From CAWGAJ01 sp963820545 (lineage in GTDB: Bacteria > Planctomycetota > Planctomycetia > Pirellulales > Thermoguttaceae), in contig CAWGAJ010000001.1 of assembly GCA_963820545.1 (NCBI GenBank), forward strand, positions 310,001-374,000: a stretch of 64,000 bases of DNA, in the 5' to 3' direction. The translations under genes and the position numbers were made by a program. The notes under the pieces were generated by a model. That model did no database searches. It saw nothing but the letters and a program-made list of their open reading frames with translations, and was not told the origin of the DNA. Positions 27,936 to 38,662 of the stretch are shown piece after piece. Position 1 is the first letter of the stretch. Every line of letters starts with the position of its first letter.

Positions 27936-29789
27936 CTATTTACCCAACACCACGATGGCCACGTCGGCGTTGAGGTTGGGATTATCGTAAACCTGATTAT
28001 CGGATTGCGTGTCCAGGGCCACCTGTTCAAGAATATAGAATCCGTGTTGTTGGCAAAATACCTGAAAATCTTCGATGGAAAGGAAACGAATATTAGGCGT
28101 GTCATACCAATGGAAGGTTTCTAATCCGTAACCATGGGGCGCCCGGCCTTCGGTGGTGAGTTGATTGCGGTGGCAGCGGTAACCAAGATTGGGGAAACTG
28201 ACAATACTTCGCCGCCCGACGCGGAGCATGTCGGCCAGCACGCGCGGTACGTCCATCACGGTTTGCAAGGTCTGCGAAAGCACGACAAAATCGAACTGGG
28301 CGTCGGCGAAGCCGGGCAGACCTTGGTTTAGATCGGCCTGTACCACGTCCAGTCCGCGGCGCACGCAGTCCAGAATGGCCTGCTCGTCCAGTTCCACGCC
28401 CATAACGCGGCCATGTCCGCGTTCGCGCAGGCGCGCCAATAATCCGCCGTTGCCGCAACCCAGGTCGAGCACGCTGGCCCCGGGCGGAATCAATTCCAGA
28501 ATGGTATCGTAATCCAACCGATGAGAATGGAAAATGCTTTTGGGGCTGTGGGCACGCGACTCCTCGTCTTCAGAAATATGTCCCTCACCCTGACCCTCTC
28601 CGGGCACCAACCGAAGGTTGGTCGGGAGAGGGGAGTTTATGTCCAAGTTGGCCAAAAACGCGGCGATCAATTTGCCGTACATATTAATCTCGTGGGGCAA
28701 GAGAAAAGCGTCGTGGCCACAGTCGGTGTGCACGTTGCAATAACTGACCGGCTTGTCGCTGGCGATCAGGGCGTCGAGCATCTCGCGCGATTGGAACGGC
28801 GGAAAGAGCCAATCGCTGGTAAAGCTCATAATCAACCAGCGGCAACTTGCCGGCCGAAAGGCGGCGATCAACTTTTCTTTTGTGTCGCCCAGATCGAACA
28901 GATCCATGGCCATGGTCAAGGTAAGGTAGCTGTTGGCGTCAAAGCGTTCCACAAACCGATCGCCTTGATAAGCCAGGTAGGAACCGACGGAGAACTTCGT
29001 TTCAAATTGCGTCTGGATCTCATGGGGCGCCAGGCGCAGGGCGTCGAACTTCTGGGTCATTGCTTCGCGGGAGAGATAGGTAATGTGTCCCAGCATGTGC
29101 GCAATGGCCAGCCCTACCAGCGGACCGGGCCCTTGCTCATAGTATTGCCCGTTTTGATAGGCCAGATCGCGGATAATGGCGTTGCGGCCCACCACGTCGA
29201 AGGCCATGGCCTGGCTGGTCAGCCGTGCCGAGGCGGCGATGGGAATGGCGCCGGCCACTCGGTCGCCGTAGCGCGTGGCCCAACTAAGGACCATGTGGCC
29301 GCCCAGCGATGCGCCGATGATTGCCCGGAGCCGGCGGATGCCCAAGTGATCGATCAGGCGCCGCTGCACCTCGACGATATCGCCCACGGTGATGACGGGA
29401 AAATCGGTGGCGTAGCGCCGGCCGGTCTGGGGATTGATGCTGTTCGGTCCGGTGGTGCCTCGGCATCCGCCTAAAATGTTCGGGCAGATGACGAAGTAGC
29501 GATCGGTATCAATGGCCTTGCCCGGCCCGACCACAATGTCCCACCAGCCTGGATCATCGTTTTCATCATGCCGGGCTACATGCGAATCGCCGGAAAGGGC
29601 GTGACAAATCAGTACGGTATTGTCCCCTCTGGCGTTGAGTCGGCCATAGGTTTCGTAGGCCACATTCACCTGCGGCAAACATCCGCCGAGTTCCAATTCC
29701 AGGGATTCTGCGAAAGTTACATACTGTGTGTACCTGAGCGGCCGGGCATGACGAAGACTATCGCTGCTTTCAAAAAGATTGTCTTCCAT
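27936..29789 (-). CDS. metXW: Fused homoserine O-acetyltransferase and MetW methyltransferase-like protein
   Basis: A 617-residue fusion. Residues 1-384 are MetX, an alpha/beta-hydrolase acyltransferase that acetylates (or succinylates) homoserine: nucleophile GASLGGHM (Ser161), Asp326 in TSDWLFPP and His359 in DCGHDAFLL. Residues 418-617 are MetW, with the SAM-binding VLDLGCGNGGLLARLRERG. MetW is normally a separate protein needed for MetX activity. The joining segment (about 385-417) is encoded by an intergenic-type palindromic repeat (28585-28640). metY lies upstream on the same strand, giving the direct-sulfhydrylation route to homocysteine. Confidence 0.93.
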   Translation of the reverse strand: MEDNLFESSDSLRHARPLRYTQYVTFAESLELELGGCLPQVNVAYETYGRLNARGDNTVLICHALSGDSHVARHDENDDPGWWDIVVGPGKAIDTDRYFVICPNILGGCRGTTGPNSINPQTGRRYATDFPVITVGDIVEVQRRLIDHLGIRRLRAIIGASLGGHMVLSWATRYGDRVAGAIPIAASARLTSQAMAFDVVGRNAIIRDLAYQNGQYYEQGPGPLVGLAIAHMLGHITYLSREAMTQKFDALRLAPHEIQTQFETKFSVGSYLAYQGDRFVERFDANSYLTLTMAMDLFDLGDTKEKLIAAFRPASCRWLIMSFTSDWLFPPFQSREMLDALIASDKPVSYCNVHTDCGHDAFLLPHEINMYGKLIAAFLANLDINSPLPTNLRLVPGEGQGEGHISEDEESRAHSPKSIFHSHRLDYDTILELIPPGASVLDLGCGNGGLLARLRERGHGRVMGVELDEQAILDCVRRGLDVVQADLNQGLPGFADAQFDFVVLSQTLQTVMDVPRVLADMLRVGRRSIVSFPNLGYRCHRNQLTTEGRAPHGYGLETFHWYDTPNIRFLSIEDFQVFCQQHGFYILEQVALDTQSDNQVYDNPNLNADVAIVVLGK

Positions 29790-29901
29790 AAAAGGTCAGA
29801 GGTCGGAGGTCAGGGGTCCTGGGCGAGAGATAAAAATATACGAAAACGCCTGCAGTTTCGCAGTCATAACCATCTACTATCTACTATATACTATCTACTC
29901 C

Positions 29902-31203
29902 CTACTCCTGCGAGGCCTTTAGTGCCTGGTCCAAGTCGGCCTTGATATCTTCCACGTCTTCCAGACCGACGCTGACGCGCACGTAGTCGTCGGTGATACC
30001 GGCGGCCTGGAGTTCCGCGGCGGTTTGTTGGCTGTGCGTGGTGCTGGCAGGATGGATGACCAGCGTCTTGGCGTTGCCGATATTGGCCAAATGCGAGGCC
30101 AATTTGACCGCTTCGATAAACTTCCGCGCAGCGGCGTGTCCGCCTTTGACGCCAAATCCCAAAATAGCGCCGCAGCCGCGGGGAAGATACTTTTTCGCCA
30201 TTTTGTGATCCGGATGCGAAGCCAAGCCGGGATAGTTCACCCAGGCCACCAGCGGATGCGATTCCAAGAATTGGGCCACGGCCAGGGCGTTTTCACAATG
30301 TCGCGGCATGCGCAAGTGCAGGGTTTCCAGGCCTTGGAGGAAGAGGAAGGCGTTAAATGGGCTAAGTGCGCCGCCCAAATTGCGCAACCAATGCGTGCGG
30401 CAAGTAATGATGTAGCACAACTGCCCTACGGCTTGATGGAAGATCGTGCCATGATAGGAAGCATCGGGTTCGGTAAACTGCGGCCATTTTTTTGGTTCAC
30501 GGGTCCAGTCGAAGTGGCCGCTGTCGACAATCGCCCCACCGATGCTTGTGCCGTGGCCGCCGATAAATTTCGTCAGGCTGTATACGGCAATGTCGATACC
30601 GTAATCAAAGGGCTTAAACAATACCGGCGTGAGCACGGTATTATCGCAGATCACCGGCAGGCCGTGTTTGTGGGCCACCTCGGCGAGGGCCTGGTAGTCG
30701 AGCACGTCGTTCTTGGGATTAGATAATGATTCGATATATACGGCCCGGGTGTGGGGACGAACGGCCCGAGCGATGTTCTGCGGATCAGTGGCATCGACAA
30801 AGGTTACGTCGATACCCAATCGCTTGAAGGTCTGGCCCAGCAGGGTGATGGTACCTCCATATAGCGCTGCCGCGGAGATAATGTGCCCGCCGGCATGGAC
30901 CAGATTCCACAAAGCCACGGCAATCGCCTGCTGCCCGCTGGAGAGCGCCAAAGTGCCAATGCCGCCCTCCATAGCCGCCAGACGTTGTTCCAATACATCG
31001 GTGGTGGGATTCATCAAGCGGGTATAGATCCAACCCATTTCCTTCAGTGCGAAGAGGTTGGCGGCATGTTCGGTGCTCTTGAACACGTAACTGGTCGTCT
31101 GGTGGATGGGCATGGCCCGCGAGCCGGTATTGGGATCTGGTTGCTGACCGGCATGCAAAGCCAAAGTCCCTAGTCCTAATTGTCTTATTTCCGAGGGATC
31201 CAT
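29902..31203 (-). CDS. metY: O-acetylhomoserine sulfhydrylase
   Basis: PLP enzyme of the Cys/Met-metabolism family that makes homocysteine from O-acetylhomoserine and sulfide. It has 433 residues, the longer form typical of MetY, starting LGTLALHAGQQPDPNTGSRA; the substrate-site YTRLMNPTT; SSGQQAIA; and the PLP-lysine in YSLTKFIGGHGTSIGG (Lys212). The end, VRVSVGLEDVEDI, is complete. It precedes metX-metW by 112 bases on the same strand, so the two probably form one methionine operon. No SAM riboswitch was recognised upstream. Confidence 0.94.
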   Translation of the reverse strand: MDPSEIRQLGLGTLALHAGQQPDPNTGSRAMPIHQTTSYVFKSTEHAANLFALKEMGWIYTRLMNPTTDVLEQRLAAMEGGIGTLALSSGQQAIAVALWNLVHAGGHIISAAALYGGTITLLGQTFKRLGIDVTFVDATDPQNIARAVRPHTRAVYIESLSNPKNDVLDYQALAEVAHKHGLPVICDNTVLTPVLFKPFDYGIDIAVYSLTKFIGGHGTSIGGAIVDSGHFDWTREPKKWPQFTEPDASYHGTIFHQAVGQLCYIITCRTHWLRNLGGALSPFNAFLFLQGLETLHLRMPRHCENALAVAQFLESHPLVAWVNYPGLASHPDHKMAKKYLPRGCGAILGFGVKGGHAAARKFIEAVKLASHLANIGNAKTLVIHPASTTHSQQTAAELQAAGITDDYVRVSVGLEDVEDIKADLDQALKASQE

Positions 31204-31306
31204 TTTGACATTTCCTATTTTACAAAACTCAGCGGATAAACTAACGTTATAAACCCCGCCACAATCAATTATATGAGGGTGTTCTGAAATTGCATGTTAA
31301 AAATAT

Positions 31307-31385
31307 TTAGCCCCGGGTGAATACACCCGGGGCAGGGTAAAGTATTATCCTTTTTAGCCCGCCGTGTATTCACGGCGGGCTAAAT
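31307..31385. repeat. Paired intergenic hairpins, copy 2
   Basis: GCCCCGGGTG/CACCCGGGGC (31310-31333) and GCCCGCCGTG/CACGGCGGGC (31357-31380), each with an AT-rich four-base loop, in the same order and spacing as at 1074-1147. They separate the phosphofructokinase gene from metY. Confidence 0.85.
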
Positions 31386-31410
31386 ATGAATCCCAAGCCG
31401 GCCGGAGGAC

Positions 31411-32723
31411 TTAATCGTTGACGTAGGTTTCCAGAAATCGCGCCAGCTTATGGAAATCCGAGTTGGGTTCAATGTAACGGACCACGGTGACCAATGTGGT
31501 CGGATCGACCAACTGGGTAAAGGGCACGTAGTTCAGTTCCAATTGGCCGGAAACCGAGACCATCACGCCGTCGAGGCGCTTTTCCACCAAGGCCCGATAG
31601 GCCCCCACGCCAAGCTGACTGCCCAGCATGACGTCGAAGGCCAGCGGCCGGCGCAGCGGCTTTCGTAACCCAGTTGCAAGCCGGTGATTTTTCGCTTCTT
31701 GCCGGTCTGTTTGTCATATTCCTTGCCCACCAGATCGGCGAACAAGCGGCTAATGTTGAGCTTGGAAATAGCGATATGTCCGTGTTCGTCGCGGGGCACG
31801 CCTTCGATGTGTTTTTGGGGGAGATACTCAGCCAAACCTTCGGCCAGCACGATCACGCCGAATTCCTTGCCTTCGGCCTCTTCGCGCACGCGCATGGTGG
31901 CCACGATCCGCTTGACCACTTCATCCAGATCCATCACGCGGCGAAGCGTGGTTTTGCCCGTCTTCGGATCGGTCCTCTCTTCGCTCATCTCGAACTTACC
32001 GGTAATGTCCTCGACGCTGATCACCAGGCTGGCTTCGCCGGCAATGGCGGCGCCGTAGGACAGCCAACCGGCGCTGCGGCCCATGGTCTCGGCAATGTAG
32101 TAGGCGCGACCGGCCTCGGAATCGGCCAACAGATTACGAATCTCCTCGGCCAGGACGTCCACAGCCGTGAAATAACCGAAGGTGAAATCGATGCCCATGT
32201 AGTCGTTGTCGATGGTCTTGGGCAGATGGACCACGGGAATGCGTTTGCTGCCGGCGGGCAATTGTTCCTGGAAGAGCTTGAACTTGTTTGCCGATTTCAG
32301 GGTGTCGTCGCCGCCGATGGAAATCAAAGCGTCCACGCCGATGGAGATCAAGGCGTCGTAAACCGTTCTTAGCGGTTTGGTGCGCTGGGGATCCTTCAGA
32401 TGTGAAGGATCGGAAACGTCCTTGCCCGGATTGGTCCGCGCCGTGCCGACCAAAATGCCCTGGCTGTTTCGGCTGCGTTTCAAAATTTGATGTGTAATAC
32501 GGATATAGTCGCGGTTTTCCACCAGCGGACGGTCGGGACCGAACTCGACCAGGTGCGAATAGCCGTGCAGTACGCCGATCACATCGATGTTATTACGCAA
32601 AAAGGAAACCGCCGCGGTGGAAATCACGGCGTTGGCCGCGGGCGCCGGCCCGCCGGCGAACAATATCGCCGCGCGGTGGATGTTCGACGGCAACAATGGC
32701 GGCCTGGATAACGTGTCGCTCAT
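31411..32723 (-). CDS. 6-phosphofructokinase, probably pyrophosphate-dependent (one frame break)
   Basis: Glycolytic phosphofructokinase of about 437 residues. The active site has GGDDT (137-141) in place of the ATP-enzyme GGDGS, and PKTIDNDY (168-175) with lysine before TIDND. Both changes are the known marks of PPi-dependent or PPi-PFK-like enzymes, so reversible PPi use is expected. AETMGRSAGWLS and LQLGYESRCARP follow. The frame breaks at about 31648-31653 (TGCGCCGG); one extra base restores CARPLAFDVMLGSQLG, which is the family sequence. The start at 32723 begins MSDTLSRPPLLPSNIH. Confidence 0.88.
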
Positions 32724-32744
32724 TGTAAACTCCAATATTTCTAG

Positions 32745-32868
32745 TGGGCAGTGGTTAGCGGTTGGTGGTTAGTGCGAAACTGCAAGCGGTTGTGGGAAGT
32801 TTACAGTTTACAGTAATCAGTTTTCAGTTTTTTTATTCATCCTTCATCCCTCATCCTTCATCCTTCAT
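32745..32868. repeat. Heptad arrays between pfk and accC
   Basis: Three successive 7-base-period arrays: GTGGGCA/GTGGTTA units (32745-32780), GTTTACA/GTTTTCA units (32808-32835) and TTCATCC/CTCATCC units (32838-32868). The last array ends at the accC stop codon. Confidence 0.7.
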
Positions 32869-34210
<1,342 letters not shown>

Positions 34211-34221
34211 CGTGGTTATTG

Positions 34222-34722
34222 TTATTCGCTCGTATCTACTTTGAACAACGGCTGACCAAATTCCACCGATTCGCCGTTTTCCACTAGCACTGCTACAATT
34301 TTGCCGGATACTTCGGCGGGGATCTGATTGAAGACCTTCATCGCCTCGACGATGCAGACCGTGGTTTCCGGCCCCACGTGATCGCCGACTTTAACGTAGG
34401 GCGGCGATTCGGGATCGGAAGCAGCGTAAAACGTGCCCACCATCGGGCTTTTGATAATCGCAAAGCGGCTGTCTGAAGATGGTTCTTTTGGCGATTCCGC
34501 AAGGGGCTCGGAGGATTTGCCGGGTATTGATCCCATGGGCCCGCCCATTATTCCCGGCACAATAATCCCCGCATTGGCCGTTGAGCTGGCACGCCGGAGT
34601 TGGATCCGCAATTCGCCCTGTTGGATGTCGATCTCCGTAAGATCGTGCTCTTTCATCAGTTCCACCAGACGGCGTATTTTACGAACGTCAAAAATATCGT
34701 GGGCAGACGCCGGAGTGGTCAT
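34222..34722 (-). CDS. accB: Biotin carboxyl carrier protein of acetyl-CoA carboxylase
   Basis: A 166-residue BCCP. The N-terminal part (FDVRKIRRLVELMKEHDLTE, IDIQQGELRIQLRR) is the typical dimer/assembly region. A Pro/Ser linker follows, then the biotinyl domain (KSPMVGTFYAASDPESPPYV to the C-terminus). The biotin-carrying lysine is Lys129 in VEAMKVFNQIP; the residue after it is Val, while Met is commoner. It begins the accBC operon, with GGAG upstream of the ATG at 34722. Confidence 0.95.
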   Translation of the reverse strand: MTTPASAHDIFDVRKIRRLVELMKEHDLTEIDIQQGELRIQLRRASSTANAGIIVPGIMGGPMGSIPGKSSEPLAESPKEPSSDSRFAIIKSPMVGTFYAASDPESPPYVKVGDHVGPETTVCIVEAMKVFNQIPAEVSGKIVAVLVENGESVEFGQPLFKVDTSE

Positions 34723-34779
34723 CCCGTTTCTCCAGTTTGTTATATAATATTTTATTGGGTGTCATCTTAATAACGTCTT

Positions 34780-34809
34780 TAAGCCCATGGGTTGCAACCC
34801 GTGGGCTTA
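34780..34809. repeat. AAGCCC-GGGTTGCAACCC-GGGCTT hairpin, copy 1
   Basis: A nearly perfect palindrome centred on TTGCAA (TTAAGCCCATGGGTTGCAAC and its complement). Related copies are at 36171-36198 and 55907-55934. It lies between accB and the peptidase gene. Confidence 0.8.
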
Positions 34810-34855
34810 TCTTAGTTTGGTACTCCTCATTATGACACTACTTACCTGAGTATCA

Positions 34856-35943
34856 TTAGTTGAGAATTATATCCTCCAATTGCCTAGGCACATGGGTGAG
34901 GACTTCATGTCCGTTTCGAGTTACCAATATGTCGTCCTCGATTCGTATGCCACCCCAGCCGGGGATATAAATGCCCGGCTCCACGGTCACAATCATACCC
35001 GGCCTGAGCACGGTTTGATTTTTCACGGCCAGGCGCGGCGATTCGTGGATCAACAATCCCATGCCGTGTCCCAATCCATGACCAAATCGCCGCCCGTAAC
35101 CGGCTTTGGCAATGATCCGCCGGGCAACGGCATCTACGTCCTGACAAACCACACCGGGTTTGATCGCCTGGATGGCCTTGGTTTGTGCCTCAAGGACGAT
35201 TTGATAAATCCGGGCGAATTTGGGGGGGATTCTACCTGTCACTATCATTCGCGTCAAGTCGCTGCGATAAAGCCCCTCGTTTGCCCCCCAATCGATCAAG
35301 ATAAAGTCGCTTTCTTCGACCCGATTGTTGCCCGGCACGGCATGGCACAATGCCGCCGCGGACCAACTGCTATAATCGACGGAAACGCGGCCCCCCTGGC
35401 CCCGAATAAGCGATATTGGTGCTCCAGATCATCGGCAACTTGCTTTTCGGTCATTTCCGGACGCAGCGACGCCCGGATGACCGTAAAGGCCTTTTCCGCC
35501 TGCAAAACCGCCCGGCGCGTCAAGGCAATTTCGTCTTTGTCTTTGATTTGTCGATACTTTTCCACCAGGCCCGCGGTGGAAACAATCGCCATCTGTGGTA
35601 GTTTATCGGAAATCTTGTCTTTCAAACCGACGGTCATCGAATCGGCCTCTACGCCCAGTCGTTGGATCGCCGAGGAACGCAATACGCGAATCGTCGCCTG
35701 TAATATGCTAACGCCCGGCCTGCGGATGTAGAGAGCCACATCGGGACATTCTTCACCCAATTGGGTGGTATATCGTGGATCGCTCAACAGTGTTTCGCCA
35801 TCGTCGCGCACCAGCAGATAGCTATCGTCGCCCGTAAAGCCGGTAAGGTAAGTAACATTCGTAAAATCAGTGACCAAAAGCGCATCGACGCCTACCTTTT
35901 TCAACGCCTTGCGTAGCTTCTCGCGCCGAGTTTGATGATCCAT
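34856..35943 (-). CDS. M24-family Xaa-Pro peptidase (one frame break)
   Basis: Aminopeptidase P/prolidase-like metallopeptidase of about 362 residues. The N-terminal creatinase-like domain (VGVDALLVTDFTNVTYLTGF, DSYLLVRDDG) is followed by the pita-bread catalytic domain with metal ligands in LIDWGANEGLYRSDLTR (two Asp), GHGLGHGMGLLIHESPR (His), TVEPGIYIPGWGGIRIEDD (two Glu). The frame changes at about 35352-35360; one extra G gives IAVGPRAALCHAVPGN. It precedes accB-accC in the usual order pepP-accB-accC found in many bacteria. Confidence 0.9.
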
Positions 35944-36035
35944 TGAAGCCTCCTTTTATCACAAGGATGTATTGGATCAAACAAGGGACTAACTGGCAAG
36001 AGTGTTGACCGGTTGAACCTCGAATCCATCTTGCC

Positions 36036-36198
36036 GTGTTACAGAGCCGGGCCGTGTTACAGAGCCGGGCCGTGTCGGCCCGGTAGTAAAGGCAGAGAAT
36101 GCAAAATTGACACCTCCCCTGACGTGGGATAGGATAGATGCATCTGGTAATAAACTAACCATCGAAATATAAGCCCAGGGGTTGCAACCCCTGGGCTT
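36036..36198. repeat. Tandem GTGTTACAGAGCCGGGCC unit and TTGCAA hairpin, copy 2
   Basis: GTGTTACAGAGCCGGGCC is repeated twice in tandem (about 36037-36072), followed by a GGGCCG-TG-TCGGCCC hairpin. AAGCCCAGGGGTTGCAACCC with its complement (36171-36198) is the second copy of the palindrome seen at 34780 and 55907. This spacer (35944-36237) has no gene. Confidence 0.7.
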
Positions 36199-36237
36199 TG
36201 CAATCTCGATTGGTCGACCTTATATCAAACATTGATA

Positions 36238-37035
36238 ATGATGAATCGCAATCACCTTTCTCAACTTGCCACGCGCCTTTTGTCCGGAGAACTTTCCCTG
36301 GAACAATTCTTGCATCAGGCGGTTGGGATTGCTCCGGTGGGCGAGGCCCAAGTGGACCTTGACCGCACGCGGCGATGCGGCTTTCCCGAAGTGATATTCG
36401 CCGAAGGGAAAACAGTAGACGCCATGGAGAAAATTTTCCAATCGCTCCTGGAGCACGGCGCGGACATCTTGGCCACGCGCATGTCGGCCGAACAAGCGGC
36501 AGAGTTACAAGTAAAATTTCCCGCCGCTCAATACAATCCCATCGGTCGAACGTTTCGCATCCCACAGTCAGATAAAGAAAACATTGCCGAAACCGCCAGT
36601 GCAGGCCGGGTAACGATCGTTACCGCCGGCACCAGCGATCTGCCCGTGGCCGAGGAGGCCCGGGAAACGGCCCTTTGGACAGGGGCCTCGGTGCGCATGA
36701 TAGCCGACATAGGCGTGGCCGGCCCGCATCGACTCGGCGCCAACCTTTCGCAGTTGCAAGACGCCGATGCCGTGGTCGTGGTGGCCGGCATGGAAGGCGC
36801 GCTGCCCAGCGTGGTGGGCGGTTATGTGGCTTGCCCGGTGATCGCCGTGCCTACCAGCGTGGGCTATGGCGCCAGTTTTAGCGGTGTGGCGGCACTCTTG
36901 GGAATGCTCAACAGTTGCGCCGCCAATGTCACGGTGGTAAACATCGACGCCGGCTTCAAAGCCGGCTACGTCGCCGGATTGATCGCCAAAAACGCCGCCA
37001 AAGCGAGAAGCGGAGAGTGCAGATTGAAGGAGTGA
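36238..37035 (+). CDS. larB: LarB-type nickel-pincer cofactor biosynthesis protein
   Basis: A PurE-like carboxylase/hydrolase of 265 residues. LarB carboxylates and hydrolyses nicotinic acid adenine dinucleotide in synthesis of the nickel-pincer cofactor of lactate racemase. Diagnostic blocks are TRRCGFPEVIFAEGKTV near the N-terminus, the PurE-like VTAGTSDLPVAEEA, and AGMEGALPSVVGGYVACPVI followed by PTSVGYGASFSG. The partner genes larC and larE are not in this window, so the target enzyme is unknown. Start could also be 36241. Confidence 0.9.
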   Translation: MMNRNHLSQLATRLLSGELSLEQFLHQAVGIAPVGEAQVDLDRTRRCGFPEVIFAEGKTVDAMEKIFQSLLEHGADILATRMSAEQAAELQVKFPAAQYNPIGRTFRIPQSDKENIAETASAGRVTIVTAGTSDLPVAEEARETALWTGASVRMIADIGVAGPHRLGANLSQLQDADAVVVVAGMEGALPSVVGGYVACPVIAVPTSVGYGASFSGVAALLGMLNSCAANVTVVNIDAGFKAGYVAGLIAKNAAKARSGECRLKE

Positions 37036-37195
37036 TAGTTTAAATCCCATTCTAAATGCGACAAGTACCACAGACTCTTCAGTTGAGTGCCACTGCTTGC
37101 TTGCCCAGCAGTGAAATTATAGAGTGTGATCACAACCAACATATACTAAAAGAATATGCCTTGCTGCATAAGTCGAAGCAAAGGGAATAATTTTC

Positions 37196-37837
37196 ATGTT
37201 TCCATTCGTTACAAATATAATTGGTCAAACTGCGCCATCTTCTTACTCATGGGATTGGTGGGTCATGAATATTTGGGTTCCGATTAGCCCCATAATCACT
37301 ACCATACTTACACTCCTAAGTGCTTGGTTACTTGCAAAAAGGACGGAGATTTATAGACGTCTTTCAAGGGGAGATCCATATGGTTTGGCTCTATGGTCAC
37401 GGCAAATAGATCATTATCTATTAGTTTGTAAAACTGTTAGGCGCGCTTTAGACATAAATTATTGTTACTCCTGTATAAGGAATAAAGACGATCAGGAAAA
37501 TCACAAGTCATTGATGGAATCCAGGGATAAAATAAACAAAAAGTTGGAATCCATTGGGGTCATCGTTGCAGTATTTCTTAGTCGCTCCTTCAATGAAGTT
37601 TACGTTGCTTTAATTCAGAAAATTTTTACTGAGTCAGAAGTTAGTTCGCCTTACAATGACGGGCAATCTAGAATAGAATTCAGAAATGAATGGCAAGCAG
37701 CCTGGAAGTTGTATAGCGATCTATTGGATGCAGCTCGTAATAGTGTAGGAACAGAACCATTGGATGAAAAAAGTCGAGAAGCATTTGGTAGTTTCTGGCC
37801 TAAGAACGAAGCACCACCTACCAAGAAAATTACGTGA
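37196..37837 (+). CDS. Hypothetical protein with one membrane segment
   Basis: A 213-residue protein I do not recognise. One transmembrane helix lies near residues 26-47 (MNIWVPISPIITTILTLLSA and on); the rest is soluble and rich in Lys, Arg and Asn. Codon use is clearly more AT-rich than in neighbours, which suggests recent acquisition. It lies 0.6 kb left of the integrative element but outside its left repeat. Confidence 0.5.
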   Translation: MFPFVTNIIGQTAPSSYSWDWWVMNIWVPISPIITTILTLLSAWLLAKRTEIYRRLSRGDPYGLALWSRQIDHYLLVCKTVRRALDINYCYSCIRNKDDQENHKSLMESRDKINKKLESIGVIVAVFLSRSFNEVYVALIQKIFTESEVSSPYNDGQSRIEFRNEWQAAWKLYSDLLDAARNSVGTEPLDEKSREAFGSFWPKNEAPPTKKIT

Positions 37838-37872
37838 ACATTACAAATTCTGAGCGATGCCCACTCGACGTT

Positions 37873-38280
37873 TTACTTCTCCGGCTCAAAATCAACTACC
37901 ACGATCTTGTCCAGATAGGGGCGCAGCAAGTTGCCAAACTCTTTGTGGGCGGGATGGGGTATATAAACCGCTCGGCCTTCCACGTTGCGGAAGGTCACTA
38001 TAAAACAATGGCTAAAACCCTGGGAAAGGTTCTCCACGCTGACGTTCGTTCCCCATTCAAAATCAGCAATCTCGGGAATTTTTTTGGGCAGTTCACAAAA
38101 GGCGTCTTCTATCTGCTTTATCTGCTCCGCCGATGTGCCGTCCTTGAACTTAAGCAGAACCACATGCCGCAGTTTTCCGCCTGCGGCCTTCTTCGCCTCG
38201 GGTTCCACGGCCAGACTCGCGCCAATGATCGAGAAAACCACAACCGCAATAGTCAATCCGATAATTCTTGTACGATTCAT
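37873..38280 (-). CDS. Exported Dabb (stress-responsive alpha/beta barrel) domain protein
   Basis: A 135-residue protein with an N-terminal signal or anchor segment (RTRIIGLTIAVVVFSIIGAS) and one Dabb domain: GGKLRHVVLLKFKDGTSAEQ, ELPKKIPEIADFEWGTN and HPAHKEFGNLLRPYLDKIVV. Dabb proteins are dimeric ferredoxin-like barrels of varied function. AAGGAG precedes the ATG at 38280; the frame is open further upstream, but that part lies before the signal segment. Confidence 0.85.
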   Translation of the reverse strand: MNRTRIIGLTIAVVVFSIIGASLAVEPEAKKAAGGKLRHVVLLKFKDGTSAEQIKQIEDAFCELPKKIPEIADFEWGTNVSVENLSQGFSHCFIVTFRNVEGRAVYIPHPAHKEFGNLLRPYLDKIVVVDFEPEK

Positions 38281-38460
38281 GCCAGTACTCCTTATAAGGT
38301 AGATCCTCAATTTAGCCTGTCTCTTTGATTTCCGCAACGATAAGTTATATTTGACAAGTAGTACATTTTACCTCTATACTTCTTTCTCTAGTCGCATCTT
38401 TTGATTGTGCCGTCAAGATAATCAAACAGAGAATCCATTATATTGGTCGTTTTTACATTT

Positions 38461-38498
38461 GCCCCGGTAGCTCAGGGGATAGAGCACTGGTTTCCTAA
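38461..38498 (+). other. attL: 5' half of tRNA-Arg(CCU), left boundary of the element
   Basis: These 38 bases (GCCCCGGTAGCTCAGG to TTTCCTAA) are identical to 49941-49978, the 5' half of the intact tRNA-Arg gene at the other end, and stop at the last base of the anticodon loop. What follows cannot complete a tRNA. This is the interrupted host copy, still next to its original upstream DNA. Confidence 0.9.
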
Positions 38499-38662
38499 TT
38501 CAAAAGAGGCGAGTCTGTACACTAGCCGTAAAATGCGAGAAATACCGTAAATTACGATACCATTTTGATGTTTGCCACTTTGGCTTGTTCAGTGTACAAA
38601 CGTGTAAAATCAGGTGTTTTGGGGTGTCAAGACACCAGTTATTTACTAAAAAAGGTGAGGAC

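Noticed and set aside
28521..29474. Plus-strand open frame of 317 codons
   Set aside because: Antisense to metX, whose catalytic motifs are all present on the minus strand; a composition-driven shadow.
31204..31410. SAM or other riboswitch before metY
   Set aside because: The space contains only the paired hairpin repeat, which recurs before aceF, and no conserved riboswitch core.
37196..38460. Region left of attL as part of the integrative element
   Set aside because: The 38-bp direct repeats and integrase position define the boundaries at 38461 and 49978; the Dabb gene has host-like composition.
38461..38533. A second functional tRNA at the left end of the element
   Set aside because: Only the first 38 bases match; the sequence after the anticodon loop cannot form the anticodon stem or T arm.
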